12,575 nucleotides of DNA from Desulfobacteraceae bacterium (GTDB lineage Bacteria; Desulfobacterota; DSM-4660; Desulfatiglandales; B25-G16), in the NCBI GenBank assembly GCA_028572035.1, contig JAPVWE010000018.1, positions 1 through 12,575 on the forward strand, in the 5' to 3' direction. This document shows, piece by piece, positions 5,350-12,575 of this stretch. A model generated the notes under the pieces. The model was not told the origin of the DNA, ran no database searches, and saw only the letters and a list, made by a program, of their open reading frames with translations. The position numbers were made by a program, and so were the translations under genes. Within the stretch, counting starts at the first letter, position 1, and each line of letters starts with the position of its first letter.

Positions 5350-6993
5350 TTACATCATTCCACCCATGTCACCGCCATATCCACCTCCAGGAGGCATCGG
5401 TGGCATTGCCTTTTCCTCCTTTGGCTTCTCAGCTACTATAGCCTCGGTCGTTAACAGGAGGGCAGCGACCGAAGCGGCATTCTGAAGGGCATACCGTGTA
5501 ACTTTGGTAGGATCAATGATTCCAGCCTTGACCAGGTCTTCATACTGACCTGTCTCAGCATTTAGACCAAAGGCAGCCTTCTCTTCCTTGACCTTCTCCA
5601 CCACTACTGATCCTTCCAGGCCGGCATTGTCGGCAATCTGACGGACCGGGTCTTCCATAGCCCTTGTGACTATATTTACCCCAAGCTGATCATCTCCCTC
5701 CAGCTTTAGCTTGGATAAGGCCGGTATACATCGGATAAAGGCAATACCGCCTCCGGGAACAATCCCCTCCTCCACTGCTGCCCTGGTGGCATTGAGGGCA
5801 TCCTCAACCCTGGCCTTCTTCTCCTTCATCTCTGTCTCTGTGGCAGCGCCAACATTGATGACTGCCACACCACCAATCAACTTGGCCAGGCGCTCCTGGA
5901 GCTTTTCTGTGTCATAGTCAGAGGTGGTATCATCTATCTGGGTCCTGATCTGCTTTACCCTTCCCTCAAGATCACTCCTGGTTCCACCACCATCAATAAT
6001 GGTTGTGTTATCCTTATCGATGTTGATTGTTTTTGCTGTACCAAGGTCATTAAGGCTCACATTCTCTAACTTAAGGCCCAGATCCTCAGAGATCACCTTG
6101 CCCCCTGTAAGGATACCAATATCTTCAAGCATGGCCTTCCTCCGATCTCCAAAACCTGGTGCCTTAACACTGGCTACCTTAAGTGTTCCCCTCAGTTTGT
6201 TAACCACCAAGGTGGCAAGGGCCTCACCCTCTACATCCTCGGCAACGATCAACAGGGGTTTTCCCATCTTGGCAATCTGCTCAAGCAGGGGAACCAGATC
6301 CTTCATGTTGCTGATCTTCTTCTCATGCAGCAGGATATAAGGCTCCTCTAAGATAGTCTCCATCTTCTCGGCATCGGTTACAAAGTAGGGAGAGAGATAG
6401 CCCCTGTCAAACTGCATTCCCTCAACAATGTCAAGGGTTGTCTCCATGCTCTTGGCCTCCTCAACGGTGATGACCCCCTCTTTGCCAACCTTGGACATGG
6501 CCTCGGCAATAATGTTTCCGATGGTGGCATCATTGTTGGCAGAGATGGTGCCCACCTGAGAGATTTCCTGCTGCTCCTTTGTTGGTTTGGACATCTTCTT
6601 GAGATCCTCTACCACGGTATCTACCGCCTTTTCAATGCCCCGCTTGAGGGCCATGGGGTTGGCGCCTGCTGTAACAAGTTTTGAGCCTTCACGGTAGATT
6701 GATTGGGCCAGAATAGTGGCTGTTGTTGTTCCATCGCCAGCAACATCCGATGTCTTGGAGGCAACCTCTTTGACCATCTGGGCGCCCATGTTTTCAAACT
6801 TATCCTCCAGCTCGATCTCCTTGGCAACGGTAACACCGTCCTTGGTAACGGTGGGTGATCCCCAGGACTTCTCTAAGATAACATTCCTTCCCTTGGGGCC
6901 AAGGGTTACCTTAACTGCCCTGGCCAGTATGTCGATACCTATTGATATTGACTCCCTGGCCTTGTTATCATACTTAATTTCCTTTGCTGCCAT
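5350..6993 (-). CDS. groEL: Chaperonin GroEL (Hsp60, 60 kDa)
   Basis: GroEL forms the double-ring cytosolic chaperonin that encloses unfolded proteins under a GroES lid in an ATP-driven cycle. The 547 residues match the usual length. Landmarks are the ATP-binding region LGPKGRNVILE at 31-41, catalytic D52 in KDGVT, the GDGTTTAT phosphate loop at 86-93, the second catalytic aspartate D398 in ARVEDAL, and VPGGGIAF at 412-419. The C-terminal tail is rich in Gly-Gly-Met repeats and ends GGMM, as in E. coli. A strong AAGGAGG lies 8 bases before the ATG. groES lies 38 bases upstream on the same strand, and a terminator follows. No residue is unusual, and the protein appears complete and functional. 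Confidence 0.99.
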   Translation of the reverse strand: MAAKEIKYDNKARESISIGIDILARAVKVTLGPKGRNVILEKSWGSPTVTKDGVTVAKEIELEDKFENMGAQMVKEVASKTSDVAGDGTTTATILAQSIYREGSKLVTAGANPMALKRGIEKAVDTVVEDLKKMSKPTKEQQEISQVGTISANNDATIGNIIAEAMSKVGKEGVITVEEAKSMETTLDIVEGMQFDRGYLSPYFVTDAEKMETILEEPYILLHEKKISNMKDLVPLLEQIAKMGKPLLIVAEDVEGEALATLVVNKLRGTLKVASVKAPGFGDRRKAMLEDIGILTGGKVISEDLGLKLENVSLNDLGTAKTINIDKDNTTIIDGGGTRSDLEGRVKQIRTQIDDTTSDYDTEKLQERLAKLIGGVAVINVGAATETEMKEKKARVEDALNATRAAVEEGIVPGGGIAFIRCIPALSKLKLEGDDQLGVNIVTRAMEDPVRQIADNAGLEGSVVVEKVKEEKAAFGLNAETGQYEDLVKAGIIDPTKVTRYALQNAASVAALLLTTEAIVAEKPKEEKAMPPMPPGGGYGGDMGGMM

Positions 6994-7031
6994 AGTTTAA
7001 TCCTCCTTGAGATATTAAGATTAGAAATACC

Positions 7032-7319
7032 TTATTTAACAATAGCAATAATATCCTCTTCTTTCATGATGAGGTGTTCTTCACCCTCTATCTGAATCTC
7101 TGTTCCTGCATACTTGGAAAATAAGACCCTGTCACCTTTCTTAACCTCTAAGGGCACCTTTTTGCCTCCTTCTTCGCTCTTTCCACTTCCCACAGCGGCA
7201 ACAAGCCCTTCTATGGGTTTCTCTTTGGCTGTGTCAGGGATTATGATACCTCCTTTGGTCTTTTCTTCTTCCTCTACCCTCTTTACAATTACCCGGTCAT
7301 GCAATGGTTGAATCTTCAT
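7032..7319 (-). CDS. groES: Co-chaperonin GroES (Hsp10, 10 kDa)
   Basis: GroES is the heptameric lid of the GroEL chamber. The 95-residue protein has the typical start (IQPLHDRVIVKR at 3-14), the mobile loop that binds GroEL (EEKTKGGIIIPDTAKEKP region, about 18-35), and the conserved GDRVLFSKYAGTE at 62-74. An AAGGAGGG Shine-Dalgarno sits 8 bases before the ATG. It is the first gene of the groES-groEL operon, transcribed from the promoter at 7365-7392. Confidence 0.99.
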   Translation of the reverse strand: MKIQPLHDRVIVKRVEEEEKTKGGIIIPDTAKEKPIEGLVAAVGSGKSEEGGKKVPLEVKKGDRVLFSKYAGTEIQIEGEEHLIMKEEDIIAIVK

Positions 7320-7364
7320 CTCTTATACCCTCCTTATCTTTTCTTTTATAACCAAACAAGAACA

Positions 7365-7392
7365 AGGATAATGACTAAAAAAAAAATGTCAA
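7365..7392 (-). promoter_or_regulatory. Vegetative-type (sigma70) promoter of groESL
   Basis: On the minus strand a perfect TTGACA (-35, 7387-7392) is followed by a 16-base spacer starting with ten T residues, then TATCCT (-10, 7365-7370). This gives a leader of about 40 bases before groES. No CIRCE element (TTAGCACTC-N9-GAGTGCTAA) and no sigma32-type promoter were seen, so the heat-shock control is not evident from the sequence. Confidence 0.65.
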
Positions 7393-7573
7393 GCCCTGGG
7401 ATTCAAAAAATGTTTTGTCATGGATTAGCCCGTGAATTCTTAACAATCCCTTTCCCTTTTGGGAGCTAATTGCAAAAATAAAAGAGATTTCTTGACATAA
7501 CAGCTGAAGATAACTAAGCTTATTTTCACTAAATATTGAATAGATTTGGTATAAATAGCGAGGAGGACAAATC

Positions 7574-8782
7574 ATGCCTACTTATGTTTATGTTGGCAAG
7601 ACCAAAAGAGGACGTGTCACGAAAGGTGAATTGGAGGCCGCTGATGAAAGGATAGCAAGGATACAGCTGAAGAGGCGGAATATCGAAGTTACCAAACTCA
7701 AAGCAAAGCCTAAAGACATCTTTGAAAATATCTCATTTATGCAGCCTAAGGTCACCAACAAGGATATTGTTATCTTTACCAGGCAGTTCTCTACAATGAT
7801 CGATGCAGGCCTTCCTCTTGTTCAGGGGTTGAATATCTTGGCGGACCAGACGGAAAATAAGAGGTTTAAGGGAATTCTGAAACAGGTAACCAAGGACGTA
7901 GAGGGTGGTGCAACCTTAGCAGATGCCTTAGGTAAACACCCCAGGGTATTTGATGCCTTGTTTGTGAACTTAGTTGCTGCCGGGGAGGTAGGGGGTATCC
8001 TTGATACTATCTTGCAGCGGCTGGCTGCCTATATTGAAAAGGCGGAAAAGCTAAAATCAAAGGTAAAGGGTGCCATGGTCTATCCTATTGCTGTGTTAGG
8101 TGTTGGTATACTTGTCATAGGTGTTATCATGGTTTTTGTCATGCCTGTGTTTAAGGAGATGTTTTCCGGTTTTGGAAAGGGACTGCCAGCACTGACCCAG
8201 TTGGTGATGAACATTAGCGATTTTATTGTAGGAAACATCCATTTTATCATTGGGGGATTTATTGCCTTTATCTGGGCCTTTAGGAGATACAAAAGAACAA
8301 AGTCAGGAGAAAGGAATATAGATATTATTCTGCTAAAGCTCCCAATTTTCGGTGAACTTATCAAGAAGGTGGCTGTTGCCAGGTTTACAAGGACTCTCGG
8401 CACTATGCTCAGCAGCGGTGTTACTATCTTAGATGCCCTGGAGATAACAGCCAAGACAGCGGGAAATGTGATCGTGGAAGAGGTTATTCATGACGCAAGA
8501 ACCAGCATTGCTGAAGGGCAAACAATTGCTGAGCCCATTTCCGAGTCAGACATCTTCCCGGGCATGGTAAGTCAAATGATTTCTGTTGGGGAGTCAACCG
8601 GTGCCTTGGATGCTATGTTGGAAAAGATAGCCGATTTTTATGACGATGAAGTTGACGCCTCGGTTAATGCCTTGACAGCTTTGATGGAACCACTCATGAT
8701 GATGTTTTTGGCGGGTGCCTTAGGGCCAATCATTATTGCCATGTATCTCCCCATATTCCAGATGGCTGCGGCAATGGAATGA
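7574..8782 (+). CDS. pilC: Type IV pilus inner-membrane platform protein PilC (T2SS GspF family)
   Basis: PilC is the inner-membrane platform on which the PilB and PilT ATPases act to assemble or retract type IV pili. The 402-residue length is standard. After a short N-terminal ARTh-like segment (YVYVGKTKRGRVTKGELEA, 4-22) come two T2SSF domains, about 65-190 and 270-393. Each carries the family signature (AAGEVGG at 135-141 and VGESTGAL at 338-345). Three membrane segments lie at about 169-194, 219-236 and 373-395. AGGAGG sits 7 bases before the ATG, and a TATAAA at 7550-7555 is a possible -10 with a weak -35. pilB and pilT, which often precede pilC, are absent; groES lies divergently upstream. 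The PilS-like kinase follows 11 bases downstream. The homologous GspF of type II secretion is possible, but the pilS neighbour favours PilC. Confidence 0.94.
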   Translation: MPTYVYVGKTKRGRVTKGELEAADERIARIQLKRRNIEVTKLKAKPKDIFENISFMQPKVTNKDIVIFTRQFSTMIDAGLPLVQGLNILADQTENKRFKGILKQVTKDVEGGATLADALGKHPRVFDALFVNLVAAGEVGGILDTILQRLAAYIEKAEKLKSKVKGAMVYPIAVLGVGILVIGVIMVFVMPVFKEMFSGFGKGLPALTQLVMNISDFIVGNIHFIIGGFIAFIWAFRRYKRTKSGERNIDIILLKLPIFGELIKKVAVARFTRTLGTMLSSGVTILDALEITAKTAGNVIVEEVIHDARTSIAEGQTIAEPISESDIFPGMVSQMISVGESTGALDAMLEKIADFYDDEVDASVNALTALMEPLMMMFLAGALGPIIIAMYLPIFQMAAAME

Positions 8783-8793
8783 TCTAAACAACT

Positions 8794-10515
8794 ATGGTCA
8801 AAACGGATCGAGACTATGCACAAAAGGAGACCCTTTCTCGCCTTCAATTATTGATGTTTCTGAGGGTGGGCCTTGTTTCCCTTCTCTTAGGCGTGGCGAT
8901 TATTATTCAGGTAAGGGAGACAAGAACCTATTTTGGGGAGATCTTAAATGCTCACTACTTCCTTATCGCCTTAATCTATTTCCTCACTGTTTTTTATGTT
9001 GTTGCACTTAAATACATAAAGAGCCTTTCCAGGTTTGCCTATCTTCAACTTCTTCTGGATACAATTTTCATAACAGCCATCATTTACACAACAGGCGGTA
9101 TTGAAAGCATATTCTCTCTTTTGTACCTACTGAACATAATTTCAGGTGGCACAATCCTCTATCGCCGCGGTGGAATGATAATAGCCTCTTTTAGCAGTGT
9201 CCTCTATGGTGCATTCCTTGATTTAAGTTACTATCAATTGATTAGACCTGTGGGTTACTATTTTCCCTATGTCCAGGAGTACCAGAGCAGCGAAATCTTT
9301 TATAGGATCCTTGTTAATGTAGCTGCCTTTTACCTGGTAGGCTTTTTGAGTGGCTTTCTATCCGAGCAGGTCCGCAAGAGCAGGGCTGAACTCAAAATCA
9401 AACAGAAAGATATAGCAGATTTGGAGATGCTTAAGGAAAATATCATTCAGAGCATCTCCTCGGGACTTGTTGCATTAGACGAGCATGACAAGATCATTGT
9501 CTTTAATAGAGGAGCGGAAAGGATATTTGATATTGATTCCAGAGATGCTATCCGCAAGGATATTAACGATATAATCCCTTTTATGATGCCCTATCTCAAG
9601 GTTGATAACCCAAATAAGTTTAGCCAACTCTCTCATAAAATGAGTGACGGCCAGCAGATTGATCTTCTCTTAAATATTTCGCCTTTACAGGAACAAGATG
9701 GAAGCAAGAAAGGGGAAATCCTTGTCTTTCAAGATACGACCCGCATCAGGGAGATGGAGCAAGAGGTAAAGAGGATGGAAGATTTGGCCATGCTTGGAGA
9801 ATTGGCCGCTGGAATCGCTCACGAGATAAGAAACCCTTTAGCTTCAATAAGTGGTTCTATACAGGTATTAGATGATAGCTTTTCAAAAGAAGATGCCCCT
9901 ATCAACAAAAGGCTGATGGGGATTATCCTAAGGGAAATAAGCCGTCTAAACCATCTTGTGAATGATTTTTTGCAGTTTGCTAGGCCCCAAAAGATGGAAA
10001 TTGAAGAATTTGATCTCAATCAATTGATTATGGATACCTTTTATATCTTTCAAAACAGCCAAGACCGGTATAGGCATTTAGATGTAGAAACAAGATTTTT
10101 TAGCCCCTTAAGGATCAAGTCAGATCCACAACAGCTCAAACAGGTGTTTTGGAATATCTTTCTGAATGCATGCGAGGCCATGCCCGATGCCGGACAAATC
10201 CGTGTTAGTACGGATAAATTTAGAGGGTCTAACGGAAAGGGCGAATCAATAGATTTGGTAAGGGTAAGAGCGGAGGATAGTGGGCCTGGTATAGACCCTA
10301 AAGTAATTAAGGATATGTTTAGACCTTTTTCTACAACTAAGAAGGATGGATCTGGCTTAGGACTGGCTATAGTTAAAAGGATTGTAGAGGGTTTGGGGGG
10401 TGAGGTTTCAGGCCAAAATCTTGCCCAGGGAGGGGCGGCGATAACCATCCTCTTGCCTCTTTCTATTGAGAAAGGGATAGAAAGGAGCAGGCAAGGGACG
10501 GTGAGCAAGCTCTAA
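8794..10515 (+). CDS. pilS: PilS-like membrane sensor histidine kinase
   Basis: A two-component sensor kinase of the PilS type, which in the PilSR system senses pilin in the membrane and controls pilin transcription through PilR and sigma54. The N-terminal half (about 18-190) has six hydrophobic membrane segments. A coiled stretch follows at 191-215, then a PAS domain at about 212-320 (LVALDEHDKIIVFNRGAERIF). The HisKA domain has phospho-accepting H343 in GIAHEIRNPLAS. The ATPase domain has N454/N458 (N box), EDSGPGI at 494-500, FRPFSTTK at 509-516 and GSGLGLAI at 519-526. All catalytic motifs are intact. It starts 11 bases after pilC with a weak Shine-Dalgarno, so it is probably cotranscribed. 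The usual cognate regulator pilR does not follow; instead a long inverted repeat begins 10 bases after the stop. The specific pilS name rests on architecture and on pilC next door. Confidence 0.85.
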   Translation: MVKTDRDYAQKETLSRLQLLMFLRVGLVSLLLGVAIIIQVRETRTYFGEILNAHYFLIALIYFLTVFYVVALKYIKSLSRFAYLQLLLDTIFITAIIYTTGGIESIFSLLYLLNIISGGTILYRRGGMIIASFSSVLYGAFLDLSYYQLIRPVGYYFPYVQEYQSSEIFYRILVNVAAFYLVGFLSGFLSEQVRKSRAELKIKQKDIADLEMLKENIIQSISSGLVALDEHDKIIVFNRGAERIFDIDSRDAIRKDINDIIPFMMPYLKVDNPNKFSQLSHKMSDGQQIDLLLNISPLQEQDGSKKGEILVFQDTTRIREMEQEVKRMEDLAMLGELAAGIAHEIRNPLASISGSIQVLDDSFSKEDAPINKRLMGIILREISRLNHLVNDFLQFARPQKMEIEEFDLNQLIMDTFYIFQNSQDRYRHLDVETRFFSPLRIKSDPQQLKQVFWNIFLNACEAMPDAGQIRVSTDKFRGSNGKGESIDLVRVRAEDSGPGIDPKVIKDMFRPFSTTKKDGSGLGLAIVKRIVEGLGGEVSGQNLAQGGAAITILLPLSIEKGIERSRQGTVSKL

Positions 10516-10525
10516 AAACCTATGC

Positions 10526-10805
10526 ATCAGAAATTTACAAACTCCTTTTATATGCATATTTCTTATGTAGAGATCTCATTTTAATCAGGGCTGGGGATGT
10601 TTCTGAAAAGCAATATCTTAAAAAAGATACCAAAGGACTTTGAAGTGGCCAAATATTTGGGGTTTACTCCTACGGGCCAATGGGAATCACCCCCTAAAGA
10701 TTGTTAAACCTCAAATATTTGGTCACACTTTACTAGAATCAATAGATATTGCTTTGAGGAAATTTCCCCAGCCCTACTATGATATTGAGTTTGTAAATTT
10801 CTGAT
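10526..10805. repeat. Long imperfect inverted repeat / MITE-like foldback element (~280 bp)
   Basis: The outer ends ATCAGAAATTTACAAACTC (10526-10544) and its exact complement (10787-10805) form a perfect 19-bp terminal inverted repeat. Three further arm segments pair in order. 10587-10596 pairs with 10766-10775 (10/10) and 10607-10618 with 10744-10755 (12/12). 10645-10666 pairs with 10705-10726 (20/22, the other two being G-T wobbles). The central loop is 10667-10704. The left arm has about 30 extra bases (within 10545-10586), including a second TATGCAT, also found at 10521. No clear target-site duplication flanks the ends and no transposase is present. It fills most of the gap between pilS and the thiolase gene. 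It could be a miniature inverted-repeat transposable element or a very large hairpin that stops pilS transcripts. Confidence 0.75.
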
Positions 10806-10832
10806 TAGAATAAACCGCACCCAAAATTTCCC

Positions 10833-10861
10833 TTTACCCTATTTACGAAAAAATATATAGA
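10833..10861 (+). promoter_or_regulatory. Candidate promoter upstream of the thiolase gene
   Basis: TTTACC (10833-10838), a 17-base spacer, then TATAGA (10856-10861), about 66 bases before the start codon. Both hexamers are imperfect. A separate TTGACA at 10865-10870 lacks a matching -10. A promoter is expected here because the thiolase gene is cut off from pilS by the inverted repeat. Confidence 0.3.
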
Positions 10862-10927
10862 AAAGTTGACAAGTCCAAAAATGGAAAAAAGTGGAAACGT
10901 AGACAAGCCTAGAAGGGAGGAATAGTT

Positions 10928-12094
10928 ATGGGAAAGGTCGGAATTATTGGCGTCGGGCAGAGTAATTTTGTCAGAGGATATCCAGGCTCAATCAGGGAAC
11001 TTGCCTTTGAAGGCTTTAAAGAGGCCATGGAGGATGTCAAGATACAGACAAAAGATATTAGTGCCTCTATAATCGCCTCTGCCCCTGAATACGATAAGCA
11101 AAGATCTCCTGCCGGGGTGATTGCCGAGTATCTAGGCCTCGTTCCTCAGCCTACATTTTATATAGAATCTATCTGTTCTTCAAGCAGCATGGCCTTAAGA
11201 GTAGCCTATTCAATGATTAAAGCAGGCTTACACGATGTTATTGCTATTGTAGGCTTTCAGAAGATGTCAGAAATATCATCCAGCGAATCTCAGGAGAGGA
11301 TGGGAAGAGGAGCTGATATTCAGTGGGAATCCCCCTTTGGTACCATGATGCCGGCTTACTATGCCATGTATGCCAGGGCCCATATGAACCAATATGGAAC
11401 AACAGAGGAAGATCTGGCTAAGATAAGGGTTAAGGCGGCTACGTATGGTCAGATGAATGAGAAGGCTGTGTATAGAAAACCTATAACCATGGAGATGTTT
11501 ACTGATCCCGAAAGTAATATGCCTGCTATCGTGGCTAAACCTTTACGGGTTGGAGATTGCTGTGCCAATGCAGACGGCAGTTCCTGTATGATTTTAGCAA
11601 ATGAGGAAAAGGCTAAGGCTATGTGTGATAAGCCTGTCTGGATACTGGGCCTCGGTGCAGCCTCTGAAACCGTTAATATGGCAGGCAGGGACCTTTTGAC
11701 TGGCTTAAAGGTAGCTATTGAGGCAGGAAAACAGGCATATACAATGGCAGGAGTTACCCCGAAGGATATTGATGTGGCTGAGGTGCATGACTGTTTCACC
11801 ATCGCAGAGATGATGGCATACGAGAACTTAGGGTTTGCTAAGCCAGGTGAAGGGAAGGATCTGATTGGATCCAAGGAGACTTATAAAGAGGGAAGTATCC
11901 CTGTTAACATAGATGGTGGTCTTCTCTCTAAAGGGCATCCCATTGGGGCGACCGGGGGTTCGCAGATTAGGACAATAGTGATTCAACTCAGAGGGGAGGC
12001 TGGAGAAATGCAGGTTAAGGATCCGGAGATTGGTCTTGTACACAATATTGGTGGTGTTGGTCTCTATGGAAATGTAACCATACTGGGGAGGTGA
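10928..12094 (+). CDS. SCP2-type thiolase family protein (acetyl-CoA acetyltransferase-like)
   Basis: A thiolase-fold enzyme that would cleave or form a 3-ketoacyl-CoA bond through an acyl-cysteine. It is 388 residues, as usual for SCP2/lipid-transfer-type thiolases. The nucleophile is C83 in ESICSSSSMALR, where the substrate acyl group attaches. VHDCF at 286-290 gives H287 and KGHPIGATG at 335-343 gives H337, both catalytic-region histidines. The C-terminus has HNIGGVG (372-378) instead of the CxGGG that supplies the second cysteine in classical thiolases, a known trait of the SCP2-like branch. A GGGAGG lies before the ATG. The DUF35 gene follows after 4 bases; such pairs form complexes, for example archaeal acetoacetyl-CoA thiolase and benzylsuccinate-pathway BbsB/BbsA. 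The actual substrate cannot be read from sequence alone. Confidence 0.9.
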   Translation: MGKVGIIGVGQSNFVRGYPGSIRELAFEGFKEAMEDVKIQTKDISASIIASAPEYDKQRSPAGVIAEYLGLVPQPTFYIESICSSSSMALRVAYSMIKAGLHDVIAIVGFQKMSEISSSESQERMGRGADIQWESPFGTMMPAYYAMYARAHMNQYGTTEEDLAKIRVKAATYGQMNEKAVYRKPITMEMFTDPESNMPAIVAKPLRVGDCCANADGSSCMILANEEKAKAMCDKPVWILGLGAASETVNMAGRDLLTGLKVAIEAGKQAYTMAGVTPKDIDVAEVHDCFTIAEMMAYENLGFAKPGEGKDLIGSKETYKEGSIPVNIDGGLLSKGHPIGATGGSQIRTIVIQLRGEAGEMQVKDPEIGLVHNIGGVGLYGNVTILGR

Positions 12095-12098
12095 AGGA

Positions 12099-12530
12099 AT
12101 GGCTAAAAAAGAGGTGGATGATAGATTTAAGAAATTTGGTACTGTCAGCTTTACAGCTATCACCAAGACCAATGATTTCATAAGCTATCTTGAGAAGGGC
12201 AAAGTAATGGGCACCAAATGTAAGGAGTGTGGGGCCATTTACTTTCCTCCGAGATCGGATTGCTCCAAGTGCTTACAAAGTAATATGGAATGGTTTGAGG
12301 TTTCCGGTACAGGAAGACTGCTAAGCTTTAGTGAGTTAAAGTATGGACCGGTCGGGTTTGAGGATGATCTTCCTTACACTATTGCCCTCCTTGATTATGG
12401 TGACTACAAGGTCTTTGGAAGGATATCAAAGGATACACCCTATGAAGATCTAAATGTGGGAATGGAGTTAAAAACCGAGTTCGCTACCCTTCCAAATGGT
12501 CAGCTCAGCTACGTCTTCAAAAGACCTTGA
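12099..12530 (+). CDS. Zn-ribbon/OB-fold (DUF35) partner protein of the thiolase
   Basis: A 143-residue member of the DUF35 family, with an N-terminal rubredoxin-like zinc ribbon and a C-terminal OB fold. Helix-forming residues 15-34 precede the ribbon. C41, C44, C55 and C58 (CKEC...CSKC) bind zinc. The OB fold spans about 66-140 (GTGRLLSFSEL, PYTIALLDYGDYKVFGRI). In characterised homologues this protein sits against a thiolase (or HMG-CoA synthase) and forms the CoA-binding channel; it has no catalysis of its own. Its ATG follows the thiolase stop by only 4 bases, with GGGAGGTGAAGGA providing the ribosome site, so the two should be made together. The last 45 bases of the window show no further gene start. 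Confidence 0.9.
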   Translation: MAKKEVDDRFKKFGTVSFTAITKTNDFISYLEKGKVMGTKCKECGAIYFPPRSDCSKCLQSNMEWFEVSGTGRLLSFSELKYGPVGFEDDLPYTIALLDYGDYKVFGRISKDTPYEDLNVGMELKTEFATLPNGQLSYVFKRP

Positions 12531-12575
12531 GGAGACCCCTAATATTTATTAAAGGCCACACCCTATATCTCGGAA

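Larger units (their letters stand above)
10516..10927. other. Intergenic region between pilS and the thiolase gene
   Basis: A 412-base gap. Most of it is the foldback element at 10526-10805. The remaining 10806-10927 is A-rich and should hold the thiolase promoter: a weak candidate and a TTGACA at 10865-10870 without a good -10 are seen. A 36-codon open frame (10597-10707) lies within the repeat and has no recognisable family. No pilR remnant was recognised. Confidence 0.6.

Noticed and set aside
5924..6340. 138-codon plus-strand frame inside groEL
   Set aside because: It lies antisense to highly conserved groEL codons, has no ribosome site or domain, and reflects codon bias on the coding strand.
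7320..7573. Possible CIRCE operator (HrcA site) and sigma54 promoter between groES and pilC
   Set aside because: TTAGC at 7425 lacks the matching GAGTGCTAA arm. The GGGAG...TTGCA at 7461-7474 has 9 rather than 10 bases between GG and GC.

Overview
The window looks like chromosomal DNA of a Gram-negative bacterium. It carries a heptose-activation gene (lipopolysaccharide pathway), type IV pilus genes and a chromosomal parAB-parS locus. The pairing of a MinD-like ATPase with a DnaJ/RodZ-type helix-turn-helix protein, plus an SCP2-type thiolase with a Zn-ribbon partner, suggests Desulfobacterota (former Deltaproteobacteria) or a neighbouring phylum. That placement is inference from gene content; no taxonomic marker was compared.

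Layout. Bases 1-7319 read almost entirely on the minus strand. From right to left they hold groES-groEL with a clear promoter and terminator, comF, an overlapping three-gene unit (MinD/FlhG-like ATPase, degenerate DnaJ + RodZ-like HTH protein, rfaE2-type heptose adenylyltransferase), tRNA-Arg(ACG), about 570 bases of non-coding DNA rich in palindromic repeats, a perfect parS site, parA, and parB, which runs off the left edge. From 7574 onward everything reads on the plus strand: pilC, a PilS-like sensor kinase, a gap holding a long imperfect inverted repeat (10526-10805), then an SCP2-type thiolase and its DUF35 Zn-ribbon/OB-fold partner. The 254-base gap 7320-7573 is a divergent promoter region.

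How the genes work together. ParA, ParB and parS form a chromosome partition system. GroES and GroEL form the chaperonin. PilC (inner-membrane platform) and PilS (sensor kinase) belong to type IV pilus assembly and control, but neither pilR nor pilB/pilT is next to them. The thiolase and DUF35 proteins probably form one complex in CoA-thioester metabolism. The MinD-like/DnaJ-HTH pair is the least understood unit: a positioning-type ATPase translationally linked to a protein whose J domain has lost its HPD motif and whose C-terminal part resembles the RodZ DNA-binding-like domain.

The most interesting unexplained signals are two foldback elements: about 200 bp at 1797-1996 with similar ends in opposite orientation, and about 280 bp at 10526-10805 with a perfect 19-bp terminal inverted repeat. 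Next come the MinD-like/pseudo-J-domain pair, and two genes (parA, comF) that lack a Shine-Dalgarno sequence and carry a -10-like hexamer exactly 7 bases before the ATG. No CRISPR array, phage gene or transposase gene was seen.
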